Shown: in pieces, positions 11,169-24,118 of the stretch
How positions within the stretch are numbered: position 1 is the first letter of the stretch
Layout: the number at the start of each line of letters is the position of its first letter
DNA from: Amphimedon queenslandica
Lineage: Eukaryota; Porifera; Demospongiae; Haplosclerida; Niphatidae
Length of the DNA stretch: 64,000 nt
Direction: 5' to 3'
Assembly: GCF_000090795.2 (NCBI RefSeq)
Contig: NW_003546495.1
Coordinates: forward strand, 36,857-100,856
Position numbers and translations under genes: made by a program
The notes under the pieces: generated by a model
Told to the model about the DNA's origin: nothing
The model's input: only the letters and a program-made list of their open reading frames with translations
The model's database searches: none

Positions 11169-12573
11169 AAAGTATTGGCGAAATTTTATGAAAAATGACT
11201 AGGCAAAAACTCCACTTTTATAATTTTGTCACAAGCTCTCACCTTGTGTATCAACTTTGAGCTGACTTTTAATGAGTTTAATTTTTTTGTAATGAATGTT
11301 TAAAATTACTGCAAAATTGCACCAATGACCAAAGTCTTGGGTCTTTGCCCTAATTCTGACAAACATTGCTGGTAAAGAATTTTCCATTTCATTTTTTTGA
11401 TACATATTCTGCTTGCCCTTTAGGGTATGTAATGACTATGGAAGTATTTGCAGGACAATGCATTCAGACAATGTTGTGCTTTGCCTGTAATAAATAGTGG
11501 AAGTGGTTTTCTTCTTTGGCTAAAAAGTGTGCTTGTAATATGTGAATGCAACTTTTCCTAATGTTGACATTACAGCTCAACAGATTCCTTTTTATGAATT
11601 TTCATATTTTTTTAAACTTGTTAGCTTTATACAGCAGTATCAGAAATACAGTTAAACTAATTTTATTAGAATGATGCATTAGACATGTTACACCATACTG
11701 ACTATGGATAACCAATAACAAGCATTACTCTCTCTGACAAAAATAATCTGCAATCTGCACTCTTCAACTACCACTTATTATATAAAGTAAAGCCTGCGAC
11801 TGATCAGACACAGCAGGATTTATAACAGCCTATTTGCTCCACTTAATGGTTTTCAGGTTTGTTTGTGACACCTGACACAGCCAGTGTCCCTGCAGGTATG
11901 TTATTAATCACATTTATTACACTTATATGCTAATGTTTTGTAGATCATTTGAAAAAGATGTTAAGCATTAATACCAATTCAATTTGTAATAGTGATCAAA
12001 TGACCTTATGTGTACTTCCAATAATGACGTAATTACTGGCATTCTATAATCGAACTGTTTCACTGGTTTTATGGCACTTTTTTGTACATAATATTTGTAT
12101 TACTAGAGCAACTTATATGAGGTGAAAGAACACCCTTTTCCACCATTTGTGAGACCTAAAAAAAGCTATTGAAATTAGCTTGTCATAAGAATAATCACCC
12201 GTGAATAACCATAATACAAAACCATTTCATCAATTTGTTCAACTTCCATATTCTGGTTGTAGCTGTGAATCATTTATGGTTTCTTGATATCTTCTCTCCC
12301 TCCTGTTGAGCTTTTACTCATTATTATTGTGACCAAAGAATCATCATTAAACAACTTTACCTCCCTCTTATCCTACCATTTCAAGCATTGTAGTTTTCCT
12401 CATATCAAATATTGTATTTATTTTGTGCACATTTCATTCATTTACAGTGGAACCTGTCAAAAACAGACACTTGGAGGTAGTAGTCATTGATCACTATGCA
12501 GAGGCTGTCCTCTCCTTGGAGGTCAACTTAACAGATATTGTAAAATGATTTTGTTTTGTTTATTAACAAAACA
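11169..12573. other. Intergenic, nothing recognised
   Basis: AT-rich sequence with no ORF that has recognisable content. No inverted or direct repeat of note was seen. Confidence 0.5.
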
Positions 12574-13579
12574 AATGATGCACCGATACCATTTTTTACC
12601 AATACCACAAATACCAATATTTATGTTTTATGTAGTTTCAGTTACCGATTCCAATTCAGACACGTTTCCAAATTTCGCATTAACTAAATGTAACAATTAA
12701 CAACTGTTAATAATTAATCATACTTAAACTGAACATATTTTAACGTCTTTTTCAAAAAAGGTAACATTATTTTGTCAGCATCAAGCCTATTGTTTTGTGT
12801 CAGTAGCTATTTGACCAGCTGCGCTAAATAATCTTTGAGCTAGGACTAAAGAAGGTGGTACAGAAAAGCATTTTCTATCTAATTTCACAAGAACAGGCCA
12901 TACTTGTACCTCCTCTTTCCAGTATTGAAGAGGGTCATAATCTCTTGAAATGACATATTCATGTAAGTTGACATCCATGCTGCTTCTACTGACTTACTCA
13001 AAACAGTTTCCTCTCCACTTCTATTTTCTTCAACAATTTCATCAGTGTCTGCAAAGGATTGACCGAGAGTGGGAGGTTCTTTCGTCGTTTCTTGTTGATT
13101 TCTTTGGCTCTGGCAGATTAGTGTCACTTTCTTCTTCTACTGCTTCCTACTCTTCTATCAGCATCTGCCTTACTGATGCTGATGACAAAGCTGAAGTGAA
13201 AACACTTAATTAAACCTTGGATCTAGAGCTGTAGAAAAGGGAATAACTCTCATTTTCTAGACTACTGTATTACATTCAATGACTGAAGCATAGCTCTTTG
13301 CATACTTTTGACTGCATGATTGTCAGGCGCTGTAGAGTTTTCAGACACAATCATCACTCTCTTAAGTGAGTTAACTATAGGAATTGTGACTGAAGCTGAA
13401 GAATAATCTCCACTAGCCTCTCTTGTGGTTTCTTCAAATGGTTTAAGAAGATGGACTACCTTATCAGCAAGGTTCGACTGCTCTGCACGCAATTCATGCG
13501 AAAAGGCAGATTCGGCTCCAGCAGCTAAAGGAGCTGCTTTCTGCTCTATTAAATTACTGCAAACCCTAACCGGAGCCAA
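12574..13579 (-). pseudogene. hAT transposase remnant (C-terminal half)
   Basis: Three minus-strand frames give a hAT/ZBED-like transposase. KVVHLLKPFEETTREASGDY with IPIVNSLKRV (13,262-13,579) is the segment before the last catalytic region. SVEAAWM then joins DPLQYWKEEVQVWPVLVKLDRK, VPPSLVLAQRLFSAAGQI and TDTK (12,787-13,127), the C-terminal dimerisation domain. Beyond it, ATGCACCGATACCA at 12,574-12,590 resembles a hAT terminal repeat. The N-terminal BED finger and the first catalytic Asp are absent, and frames are shifted. Confidence 0.8.
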
Positions 13580-13679
13580 GGAGCACGCTCTAATTTAGTT
13601 GAGGTCAAAAAAAATGTAACTATGTAGTGGTTGGATTCCCAACCTGATGACAAGCAAGATATGATTATTGGCATGGCTG

Positions 13680-14173
13680 TAAAATGGAGATATTTAGTGT
13701 CAGAAGAAAGCAAGTAAGATGGCACAGAAATTGCAAGTCAGAGCAGGAAAAAGTGACAACAAGAACACGTTTGGTGGCAGGTACTTGAGGAAAGAGCTGA
13801 AAAAGAAAAGTTTAAATTGACAGAAGCTCAGGAACTTTATCATGAACTAAATAAAGATGACTACAGTAGTGCTATGAAACTGAAATTATTGCAAACACTG
13901 GTGAATATTAGGAAAAAGATATTGAAACAAGTTCTAGTTGCCTTTACTCATTCCAGAAAGCAGCGTCTTGTTAATAAAATTATTGATGAATTAGCAGAAT
14001 TTATTGCTAACAACAGCTCACCTACTTCAGTACTAAGTTCACTTGCTTTCTTAATTGGAAAGCCAATCAAGCATAGATTTATAGTTCAAGAATCAGAAGA
14101 TAAGTGGTACAATGGTAGAATTATTGACACTAATTTTCAGAACAAGTTCTTGGAATTTGTTGATGAAAATTAA
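13680..14173 (+). pseudogene. Tudor-like C-terminal fragment of a multi-copy transposon-like protein
   Basis: The frame (118 codons from 13,817, open a little upstream) is Lys/Glu/Leu-rich and helical (ELYHELNKDDY, LKLLQTLVNIRKKILKQV). It continues with FTHSRKQRLVNKIIDEL, KPIKHRFIVQ and DKWYNGRIID. The last part is laid out like a small Tudor or chromo-barrel fold. The same order occurs at the end of the 17.15-20.33 kb gene (FSNKEKQYSVDKLINNL, then QKIKH, KLKWYDGKVAE), so the two are relatives. The N-terminal part is missing. Biochemical function unknown. It ends 111 bp from the converging gene at 14,285. Confidence 0.55.
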
Positions 14174-14284
14174 GATGAGCATTATTATTTTGATATAGCT
14201 CAGCACATTATGGAGATCTTGTAATTGCTTAATTAATATTTTTTTATAAGTTTTTCACATAACTTTAAAAGGACCAAATATAAT

Positions 14285-15335
14285 TTAAATAAGTCTTGGA
14301 TATTTTGGGCAATTAATCCTTAATAATATATTATGATTTGTCTTCTCAATAGATAAGGAAGAATTAATACTAGGTACGGCCACACCATTAACATATTTAG
14401 ACAATTTCTTTATCTCTTGCTCTGCATCCACAAATGCTTCTTGAGTGCCATTTAGTTCCTTTTCAAGAAAGGCTAATTCTGCTGCCATTTTTTGTATAAT
14501 TTCAGTGCAGTCCGTTGCCTGGGTTTGAAGATCTTCGGCTGGCTCTGTGTCCACTTGTCTTGAGAATCTTATGATAGCGTCTCGAGGATAATTTGATGTG
14601 AGAAGTTTGTCTATGAATCGATGTGCATTGAATGGAGTGAAACTGCAGTCTCAACGATTTTTGTCCACGCTGTTGTAGAATTTTCCAATCGAGACTTTAC
14701 TATTATCACGAGTATAAGGAGACCTCTTGAGATATAGATGTAAATCCTGATAGAATCCCTTATCTGGCAGTCCTCTAATGTGCCATAAAATAGGCTCTTT
14801 ATTCTGAACTTGAGCAAATACTTGAAGTAGTAACTCTTCATTAAGACCATGAGACGGCAGTTCTGATGGGAAAGTAAAAACAGCTACATAATTAGAAAAA
14901 ATGTTTGGTTTGTATGGTGAAGTAGGGGTTAAAATTTAACAGAGAAATTACAATAAATTATTTGAAACAAGTGCATTGCTGAACACATACCTCTTGTATT
15001 GATTGTCGTTTGTGGTGTCCACTACTTTCTGTACTATGGGCAAGATTGGGACCACTTAGCTTGCTGCAACCTCTTAACGATGGTTAAGTGGGGGCCACAA
15101 TTCTTATTATAGCAACCATTTAGGTTGACTGAACATAATATGGGAAAAGCACTGCATAAACTTTTCATGCAGAATCTCAGTGACGCTTGCTGCACCTCCA
15201 GTAGCTACACTTAATTCCTCACATTCTTGCAAAAAATCAATCAGATCTTTATAAGTAGGTGCTATAGGACAACAAGAAATAAATTTGATTATGAGTGGCT
15301 TCATTTCAATACCTTGTTCTTCCTTCTGAGCCATT
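14285..15335 (-). CDS. Unrecognised coiled-coil protein, probably spliced, one stop
   Basis: A single minus-strand frame runs from about 14,880 to 14,285 with one internal TGA near 14,665. It includes LPSHGLNEELLLQVF, KEPILWHIRGLPDKG, SVSIGKFYNSVDKN-like text, DKLLTSNYPRDAIIRF, then a coiled coil (EIIQKMAAELAFLEKEL, AFVDAEQEIKKL) and the end INCPKYPRLI. A good donor, AAGAG|GTATGT, lies at 14,991 with an acceptor TATGTAG near 14,890. The upstream exon reads CSKLSGPNLAHSTESS and KRQSIQE. A further frame at 15,107-15,335 starting MAQKEEQG may hold the N terminus. I do not recognise the family. The TGA suggests a recently broken gene or transposon ORF. Confidence 0.4.
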
Positions 15336-15934
15336 ATGAAAATAATAAAAATAAAATATATCAATCCTACATAACTAAAAATTAATTAAATATTAAAACC
15401 ACATCCATTACATGTTAAAATGGCTGCAAGTACACGAATGTGTTTTGTGTGGTTATCAAAGTCAAAATCACCACTGTATTTACCTAGTAATCTATCAACT
15501 ACTACCTCATACAACAGTACAATGAGAAACTTGGGCTTTTCATTTTTCATCAAAATAATTAAGCAAATGTTGGGGATGTGTGCAAAGCTCACCCTCAGGA
15601 AAAGTTTAAGCTTTTTCCAAATGTTTTATAACATAGAGGTCTAATTTAGTCATGCATACTAACCTAAGACTTAGTACTGCTGTGCGAGTAATGTCAGCAA
15701 AGTTAGCTTTACAGAGTTATATTTAATGATAAGGTAAATAAAGAAGGCGTGGTCCATTAAAAGCAACTTATTATTATTTGCTTGCAGAGAGAGGAGTTGG
15801 ATCCTTCTCTTTCTTGTACAAACAGGTGCTAAGTTCTGCTAATAAAGTAAAGAAACCTTTTTGTAACATTTGATTTTTCATGTTGCACACCCTAACTTTG
15901 TTCAGGCAGAGGTAAATTAGAATAAATAAATATC
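15336..15934. other. Intergenic, nothing firm
   Basis: Both strands hold 68-74 codon frames around 15,386-15,644 with no recognisable motif. They overlap each other, so at most one is real. The minus frame could be an upstream exon of the 14.3 kb gene. Confidence 0.35.
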
Positions 15935-16293
15935 CAGGGGCGTATCCAGGGGGGGTGCTGAGGGTGCTTGAGCACCCAACTTATGGCTGGGCTCAGAAAA
16001 AATTACTAAAGTTCTGGACTCTTGCATCACTAACAAGCCTCTTCATAAAGTTATCTAGCCCCCTGTTTATGATTTTAGCACTTTCAGTGCTTTAACTAGT
16101 GATCAGAAGTACCAGTGTACTTAAAATTATCCTGGCCACACCCGTAATTGACGAAAATGAAGAGAAACACGATTTTACTGATGTGAAATTGGGCATGGTG
16201 AAAATCACGGCATGCGTCACACGCCCCTCATTGCCCATCCTGTTCATTTCTGTACTCTGGCACCCCCTTTCCTTATTCCCAGATACGCCCATG
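15935..16293. mobile_element. hAT-type MITE (359 bp)
   Basis: The left end reads CAGGGGCGTATCCAGGGGGG and the right end is its imperfect reverse complement, GGGGGTGCC reversed and ending AGATACGCCCATG. CAGGGGCGTATCC with G-rich continuation is typical of hAT-derived non-autonomous elements. No transposase is encoded. An 8-bp target duplication is not evident in the flanks. Confidence 0.72.
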
Positions 16294-17149
16294 ATATTTG
16301 AGTGTATTTAATGGTTCCACAAGTTGCAAATATATATTGTACGTTGCCAATGTCGCCATAAGGCAGTACAGTAGCTCCTCTTTCCTCTTCAGGGGGAATT
16401 CGGTCACTAACGACAGATCTTGTTTTTCATAGCCACGTTCAATGCTTTTTTCTGATGGTTGCAATTTATCTACTGATAAAGCTGCTCTAATGTTTCTTGT
16501 CCAATATTTGAGATAACCCCTGAGAGATTCCTTTTGAAGTACACAGATCCAATTAGTCTCAGAAATGATAAAAAAATACTGTTTATTGACTATAACTTAT
16601 TTCTGCTAGATAACCAGGTATAGTACCACCACAAATGACACTGGCATTGAGGACAACAATATTTTAAAATGTTCACTTTCCAACAGATTGAAAGTATGAC
16701 ATTAAGTCAGAGCTGGTTCAACAAAAAAAACACCATTCCTTGTCAGATATGTTGCTGGAATATTGAAATGAGATCTGGATCATTCTGTAAACTAGATACT
16801 AGATTGTTTGGATATAAATAATTCTTTTCCACGGTATGAGGCATATTTAGCTGCACTATTTTTTTTGAATATGGGCAACAAGAGTTACACTAAACCTGGG
16901 CACACACTAGTAGTTATATCAAAATACCAAAGTTTAAAGAAATTTTTTCTCCATATAATCAGAATCTAGCTTTGGCACAATAGTGTTTGCTCGCAAGTAA
17001 AGAAACTGCTGAAGTCTTCAATCGAATTAGAGGTAATTTTAGGCTCTTATTTCAAATATTCGCATAGTTTAATGGCTAAAATTGATATTTTGTTAATTTC
17101 TCGAAGATGTTAACTTTGGACTTGACTCAGGTCAACATTTCTTCCGTAT
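16294..17149. other. Intergenic upstream of the 17 kb transposon-like gene
   Basis: No ORF with recognisable content. It precedes an ATG in good context (CCGTATGGCGG), so it may contain the old promoter of the following gene. Confidence 0.4.
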
Positions 17150-20100
17150 GGCGGCTGCTTCGTCGTCACTTGGCCCTAAATGTGCTAAGCATGGACTAAC
17201 TTCGTCTGATATCCTTGCAGCTAGAGTCAAAAAGCTCCCAAGTGTTACAAATGACAATACTGGAACTGTTAACTTTCAAAGATGCCACACCCAATTGTTC
17301 ATATAAGATGATTTATCATTGCCTCCAAATGATTTATGGCAGCAGGTGGTCTGATGAAAATTCACCTACATTAGCAGCATTCACTCAAGGTACTCAACAA
17401 TTAAAGGCACAGTATTTTAAACTAAAAAAGAAGAGAGATAGCAAAGCAAAAGAAAGGGAACTTTCTAACTTTCTTGAAGGAGTTTATGTCCTGCCAAAAT
17501 TAGGTAATTGTAGAAGAAAAGTACAACAATTTACACCACCAAAACCCCCACAAGCAGTTAATCAGCCATCACAAAAAATTGAGGATTTACGAAAGAAACT
17601 ATATTCTGTTACAAGAAATACTGGAAAGCAATTAAGGCGCAACTATTCGTGATCAAAAAAAGATCATTGCAGATCATGGAAGTTATCGCATGCTTTATTG
17701 CAAATGTCAGTTTTATGAAATATATTAAACTCTGTCAATCATCGTGCTACATACTGGAAACAAAAAGCTGGGAAAGGAAAAGAATTATGTTTAATCCAAA
17801 ATAAACAGCTCCAAGAAGAAATCAAATCACTCAAAGAAAAGGTTAATTCACTTGACTTTGAGCTGAGTGAAACAATTGAATTTTCTATTGATACAACTAT
17901 TAAGACTTTTGAAGGAGGTAAATACACAGATTATATTAGAGCATGTGTTTATGAATTGCTGTCGTTAAATGTTTGAGTGAGTAATGTGGCACTGGTTATT
18001 CATTGTGTGCTTTTAAGTTTAGCTCACAAATCAGTTGATCGCTTACAAAGTTATGGATTGACATGTCAAATGATCCTTGAATCTCTTGCAGTTGTTCAAG
18101 CTCAAATAGGAGAGACTCTTTCTGAAACACCAGAGTATACAACAATGCAGTCTGATGGAACAACTAAGTATGGTCTGTATTTTGCTGCTCTTGATGTAAA
18201 AGATTCATCTACTACATATTCTCTTGGTCTTCGTCAAGTCTTTTCTGGTGCTGCAAAAGACATTAGAAACATTAAAAGAAATTCTTGATGACATAAATAG
18301 TGTGCAACTTCAAATAGGTATGTGCAACAGCATTTTGTGTATTGTTAATTATAATTACACGTTTGTCCTGTTAATGTAATATTTATTAATAATAATAAAT
18401 AAGCATGTACTGATCATATAGCACAGTTTGTTTGTATATGTTTGGGTGTGACTATAGGGAGTGGAGCTCTGTATTATTTTATACTCTTCTTGTATTAACT
18501 TTCATGTTTAAAGCCAATTTGATATTTACTTATGGAGTCTTATTTTTAATTTTTATGGTACAAATGATAATTGATACAATATCTCATACACGTAAGTAAA
18601 GAAGCTGTGTCATCAAAAATAATAATGCAAGTTAAAAACACAATGTCTGATCGGCATGCTGCTGAGAAAGCGTTTAATGAACTGTTATGTGACTTCAGAG
18701 CTGATATTTTGCCAACTGTTGCAGAGAACTGGAGTAGTATGACTGATGAAGAGAAGGAGCAGCTAACTCGTATGAACAACTTCTTCTGTGGTCTTCACTT
18801 CCTTGTTGGGCTGGCTGATTCTGCTGAAGAAGCACTTAAACTGTGGGAAGAACAATGTTTCAGTAATTTGGTTGCAAGTTCAGGTACGCAGAGGATAGTA
18901 TGCACAGCATGTAAAGCATTTCATTACAGAGGCTCTCAGCAAAGTGGATGCTCAGCCTCCTTTCACACTTACGTGAGAAGACATGGTATTCACCAAATTC
19001 CATTCGCTGCGTTTATTGGCAACTGATTTAACATGCTCTTTTTTGATGCAGCAGGAGTATTTAAAATTAAAATTATGTATTTAAAATTATTTAAAGGTTT
19101 TTATGATAGAGTATATTAAAAGTACTCATGGTCAACAGGCAAATCATCTTCTTCAAGCAGTTTTAGATCACTTGAAACAGCCTGTTCACTTATCTGGTGG
19201 TAAAGCTTTGGAACTAATTGATAAGGTTGTGACTGGTCCACTCAGGAAGAAGCTAGAGGAATCAAACATTTCTGTATTAGATTTGGGCCTCTATTACACT
19301 GAAATTAAAGCTAGATTTGATTTATGGAGTGGTGATTGTCACACATTTGTGGAGGGTACTGCTTGCATCACTAATGACATCCGTATACATAAGGATGATG
19401 TTTGGAGTACATTAGTTGCTAGTAATAATGTCACTGATACACTGACTCTTGAAGCGCTGCAAATTATTTTTGGCTGTTTCTCCATGACAACTCAAAGGCT
19501 ATTAATTGATCATTTACCAGGAGGTATCTATTCAAGCTTTGATAGTGATTTATTTGAGGAAAAAGCAAGTGTTCCAATGACCAATGTGTCACCTCAGCGT
19601 GACTTTGCCATGTTAGACAGACTCATCAGAGAGAAACCTAATGCTAGAGCTATTCCACTAGAGTCAATTATTTTGTACTCACATAACAAGACCTTGAACT
19701 GGCTTAATCAAAAGGCATGTGAAGAAAGGGACAAACTATTTGAAGCGACACGAACACTTGCACCTGTAACGAGAAAGAAATTTAATGAGCGAAGAGAAGT
19801 AATAGAAGCCAGGTCTACTGCTGCATTGCAAAAAAAGCAAAATGAAATCCGAAGAAAGAACCTACCAGCAGTCAAGGAGAACGAAATGCTGACTAAAGAA
19901 ATAGAAAAACTTCACAAATGGACTAGTATAGCTGATATCACAGCTGAACTAGCTCAATTTTCAAGAAAATCTGAGAAACTTCGAGTGCTCAAGTTGCAGA
20001 TTAAGTTTCATGATAAAGGTCTCAACCAGACACATTCTGACGTGTCATTATTTGTTTTCTAATAAAGAAAAGCAGTATTCTGTTGACAAACTTATTAATA

Positions 20101-20330
20101 ACCTTTGTAAGCTTATTGGGGACAGTGGTACTCCCTCGTCTGAGGTCCCAATAACATTGGAAATGATTATGACGCAAACTGAACTTTTAATTAGACAAAA
20201 AATCAAACACTGATTCGAAGTTGATGAGAAGTTAAAATGGTACGATGGTAAAGTTGCTGAGATGGACAGAGATACAGGACTTATTGAAGTAATTTATGAA
20301 GAAAATGAAGTTTGTCACTTTATTTGTTAG
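17150..20330 (+). pseudogene. Long transposon-like gene with coiled coil and Tudor-like tail, broken
   Basis: One protein of an invertebrate multi-copy family can be followed through several frames. It starts MAAASSSLGPKCAKHG. Then come WSDENSPTLAAFTQGTQQLK, a coiled coil (KQLQEEIKSLKEKVNSL), YTDYIRACVYELLSLNV, SVDRLQSYGLTCQMILESL, the motif TMQSDGTTKYG, LGLRQVFSGAA, a probable intron after LQIG (18,319 to about 18,590), NTMSDRHAAEKAFNELL, MNNFFCGLHFLVGLADSAEE, CKAFHYRGSQQSGCS, IDKVVTGPLRKKLEESNISV, a basic helix-rich stretch and a Tudor-like end. Breaks: stop near 17,310, frameshifts near 17,330, 17,650 and 18,258, stop near 17,974, TGA at 19,025, and stop near 20,211. The SDGTTK and MSDRH aspartates could be DDE residues, but this is a guess. 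Confidence 0.6.
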
Positions 20331-20689
20331 AAGACATTGAAAATGGTGACTTGCAAATAATTTGAAAATTTTCTTTTTTCTTCACAATTAATTCATTGTT
20401 GTAAACATTATAGTAATTGAACTATTAATAATAATTAACAATTATTAACAAAAATATGCACACAGACATTATTGACTGGCTCCATTGTAAAGCTTCTTCT
20501 TATGTGTGGGATACTGACAACAGTTTTGAGGTAATCATGTACAATTCAATAAAATCAATGTGCACTGAATGCAAATGATGAAATTCATTACATTCAAATG
20601 GCACATTTAATTCACCATCTGACAGCCAGACACAGTGAATTTTTGCTGCTGTATGTAAAGGATTTATATCTATGTAAATAATTATTGTA
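20331..20689. other. Intergenic, nothing recognised
   Basis: Short AT-rich spacer with ATTAAT runs and no gene. Confidence 0.4.
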
Positions 20690-20935
20690 CTCTAATTGTA
20701 TTGTACTATTTTACTGACTGGAACATTCTAGGAAATGACTTATTTCTGTATTGTATTATTGTACTTTCTGGAACCCTCCAGAAGATTGTGTAACTTTCAT
20801 GTATTTGTATGTGTCCAGAAGTTTCTGGAACCTTGTGATCAGTATAGAGTTTTCGAGTTATTGTTTTGTTGTTCTCCACTTGTTTATTCTAATAAATTCT
20901 TTTAAAAGTCAAAGCGATCTTTGACACTGTATACT
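20690..20935 (+). promoter_or_regulatory. LTR-like segment with three heat-shock-element-like motifs
   Basis: Three inverted GAA/TTC arrays occur within 115 bp: GGAACATTCTAGGAA at 20,720, TTCTGGAACCCTCCAGAAG at 20,766 and CCAGAAGTTTCTGGAACC at 20,815. The third fits the heat-shock element consensus nGAAnnTTCnnGAAn exactly. A TATA-like CAGTATAGAG follows at about 20,841 and AATAAA at 20,891, as in the U3-R layout of an LTR. No partner LTR was found, so a solo LTR is only a possibility. Confidence 0.4.
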
Positions 20936-22826
20936 AGAAAAAGGTATGACATGTCAAAAAACTACTTACACGTGTTCAAATTACAATAAGATGCACAATA
21001 ATAGCACAAAACTAGTGCAAAAAAATGGTTTATCCTACCTTTTCCCCATATGTTCATTTAAATGGTCTGAACTGTCCTTCAAATTGGCAGACATCTTTTT
21101 AACCAATTAATTAATTATTATTAATTAAACTAAAAATTGTGCCAGACCTACAATGGGCGTGTGAGGAGATTGACTAGTTAGTTACTTTAGGATATTCTCC
21201 TTTCCTTTCATTGCAGTTGCACTAATTTATATATATTTTTGATCCTTCAAATGTTTTCTACTTCATAGTAAGGTCCAGTTTTTGTATGCGTGTAATTGCA
21301 CAAAACAGGTGACATCGCTAACACTAGCATGTCTCCAAAGCATCTGATGTGCTTCAAAAAATTACAATTGCGGCATAGTTCGTGCTGTGGTGCATTTCTT
21401 GCAACTTGCTTTATAATGCAAATTATATTATCTTGAAAACAGCCAGTTAAATAATTTTTTGATCTTACTTAACCCAAAATCTGCCCAACTGAAAAAACCT
21501 GAACCCAATTGCATGTATTAGTCGATATTGACCTATTCTACATTGAAGAACTTCACGCCAAGCAACAGGTGTGCTGCTGGTTGGGTTAAACACTTCATGT
21601 TAATGAGTGCTGGCACTCTCATCTCTTCTTGCTTGCTCTAATTGTTTAGGGTTAAGGTACAACGGGCTAAACGCACAATCTAGATTTCGGGACACAAATT
21701 GTTTTCTTTATACTTTTTCTACAATATATAATTTTTTTCAATTTTTTGTCAATAGTAAGATGCAATAAACTTTACTAAACTTTTTAAAATAGATGAAAAC
21801 TGAGTAAAGAATTCTTAAACATGATGAGAGTACTTTAATTTTTAGTAATATGATTGTTTTTATAATAATATTTTCTACTGACGTATGTTCCATCACTTGG
21901 CAAAAGTTCTTCAAGTTTTGCAAAATGGGCTGCAATCTCTCATAGAGTTTTGTTCACTTCCAAACATCAGTGTATCACAAAAGCATTTACTGCATACAAA
22001 CTTAATTGAGTGTTTGCTTCATTATGCCACGATTGCAAGCTTTAGAGCTTCGTAGAGCCTGCATTCACCACATGAAACAGCTAAATAAACAATAGTCAGG
22101 AAATACATACTGGTGGCCATTTTTATTAATGGTTTGACTAATATGACGTAATAACTTAACACCACCTGGCAATTAATTGTTCCCGCTAGTTTTATAATAA
22201 TACAGAGGTATCCAGCAATGACACAAAATCAAAGATGGTGTATATATTATTTCTAAGGAAGGCGAAGTGAATTTTTTTCTTAATATCCCTGCTGTTGCTA
22301 CCAATGTCAGTAAGCTATGAAAAATTATTTTATAGTGAGACAATAGTATTTCAGAAGTGTTTGCAATTAGCCTCACAGTTTAATGTGCTAATTTCATTTT
22401 GCTTGCCAGTCTGGTAATTACTTTTTATGCTTGCATTGCCTGTTCAAGAGATTGTTTAATTGCAAAATAATGTTCAACATTAAAAATACAATAATGCAAA
22501 AAAATAAACAGCATCGTTTCGTTCCACTGGAAATGATTTAATCAAAGTCACAATGATAATCAGCTCAACTTCTACATGAATTACTTTTCAATAACTGTGA
22601 TCAAGTCTAACCTACAGAGAGTGATGTACAATGGTTACTTTAACCTTAATTAATTCAAAAATTGATTTTATTATTACAATTATGCATTCCAATGAAGTTA
22701 TTCTGCCATTTTCACTTGCTCCATCGTTCACTGAGGCACCTAAAAAACCAGAAGATGGTAAAAGTGGCCCAATACAAAAGAATCTATATTTTTATGAGTG
22801 ACAAAATATCAACATGCTTGTACTAA
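20936..22826. other. Intergenic, nothing recognised
   Basis: All ORFs are under 70 codons and low in complexity. No splice chain, TIR or tandem repeat was seen. Confidence 0.45.
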
Positions 22827-23330
22827 TTGACTTAGAAAGGCCATCATCAATCTTTCAGATTTGATTCTTTCATGTATACGCAACTGAATGTAACAATATT
22901 GTTTTCAAATTAAGATTTTTTGTACAATTAAATGAAATCACGCACCATGATCACAACATAAAAAAGCAAAAAGATAAGAAAAAGAGCTGAGCAGTTATAC
23001 AAAGTAGACAATATGGACAAATATTGTACAAGTATTGTGTATTATTATTGATACTTTAGCTAATACAACTATTACGCAAATTTCTAGATATTGGGGAAAT
23101 AATAAAACTACAAAAAACCAGAAATAGTGGTTCATTATTATTGAACTATCAATTACCCTAGAATGAACGAAATAATTTATTGTCGTTCATAAGTGTGTGT
23201 GTGTGTGCAAAAATATTTTATAGGAGTACTTTACAAGCTAGCATTATAGGAAACATACACATATCCATTAATGGCTATCACTTAAACTTAAATTGAGCAT
23301 TGAAATAATCAGAACTATACAACATGCAAA
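22827..23330. repeat. Direct repeat copy 1 of a duplicated 0.5 kb segment
   Basis: The segment shares an ordered series of blocks with 24,119-24,637: CATCATCAAT, TTGTTTTCAAATTAAGATTT, TAGACAATATGGACAAATA, AAATTTCTA.ATATTGGG, AAGTACTTTACAAGCT, GGAA.CATACA and AACTATACAACA. It contains a short (GT)n run near 23,198. No coding potential. Confidence 0.8.
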
Positions 23331-24118
23331 CTGGTTTTTGAATTGTGCAACAATTGATAAGGCTTGAGTTGTGATATCTATACTCCTTGTTTATTTATTT
23401 TCATACATGCATGTCACCAAGTACAACTTTACACGAGTTGCATTTTTCTCCATTTGTAGTAAGTTCATGACAGGTACAATAGTTATATTTCTGTAGTATC
23501 ACACAGGACATTTCTACTTATTCATTTATGCTTATTTATATGTATTAATAGAATGCGACATGCATCATGGCAAACTTTGGATTTTGCCTTGTGAGCATTT
23601 TTACAAGCATCAGTCCACCTTTTTCGGTGTGTCTAGCTACATGTAGATTTACGTGTATCAAACTTAGTGTTATATATATGTGTACCTCAATAGGTCCGTA
23701 AAAACTTGGTTATGAGTACTACTTCTACAAAGTTGACTAGCTCTACAATCTTTTGTTTTTAAGTTACTGTATTATTCCATGAGGTTGTAATGAAATTGTT
23801 TATAATTTTAATTTTTAATAGCAGTATCTATTATTACTATAAAAGATTAATTCATTATTATTGTACTCAATGGCTGTACATTACAAATTAGAGCAACAGA
23901 GTGGACCAGCAAGGCACGTAAGTGTACATTGGATTTTTAACCAAAAATAACTATAACTAAAGCAGCTAACCAGCATGCTAAGAGTGAAAGACATGCTTAC
24001 ATGTAAGTAACATTATGACTATGGTGTAACTAGCCAAAGACATGCCTACATGTACGTGCATGTAACAATATGACTATGGTATAACTTCATTGTCCTAACA
24101 GTACTTAAAATGACTTAA
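23331..24118. other. Spacer between the two 0.5 kb copies
   Basis: It includes a small local duplication at about 23,984-24,085: AAAGACATGC.TACATGTA with ATGACTATGGT.TAACT occurs twice, about 50 bp apart. No gene seen. Confidence 0.45.
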
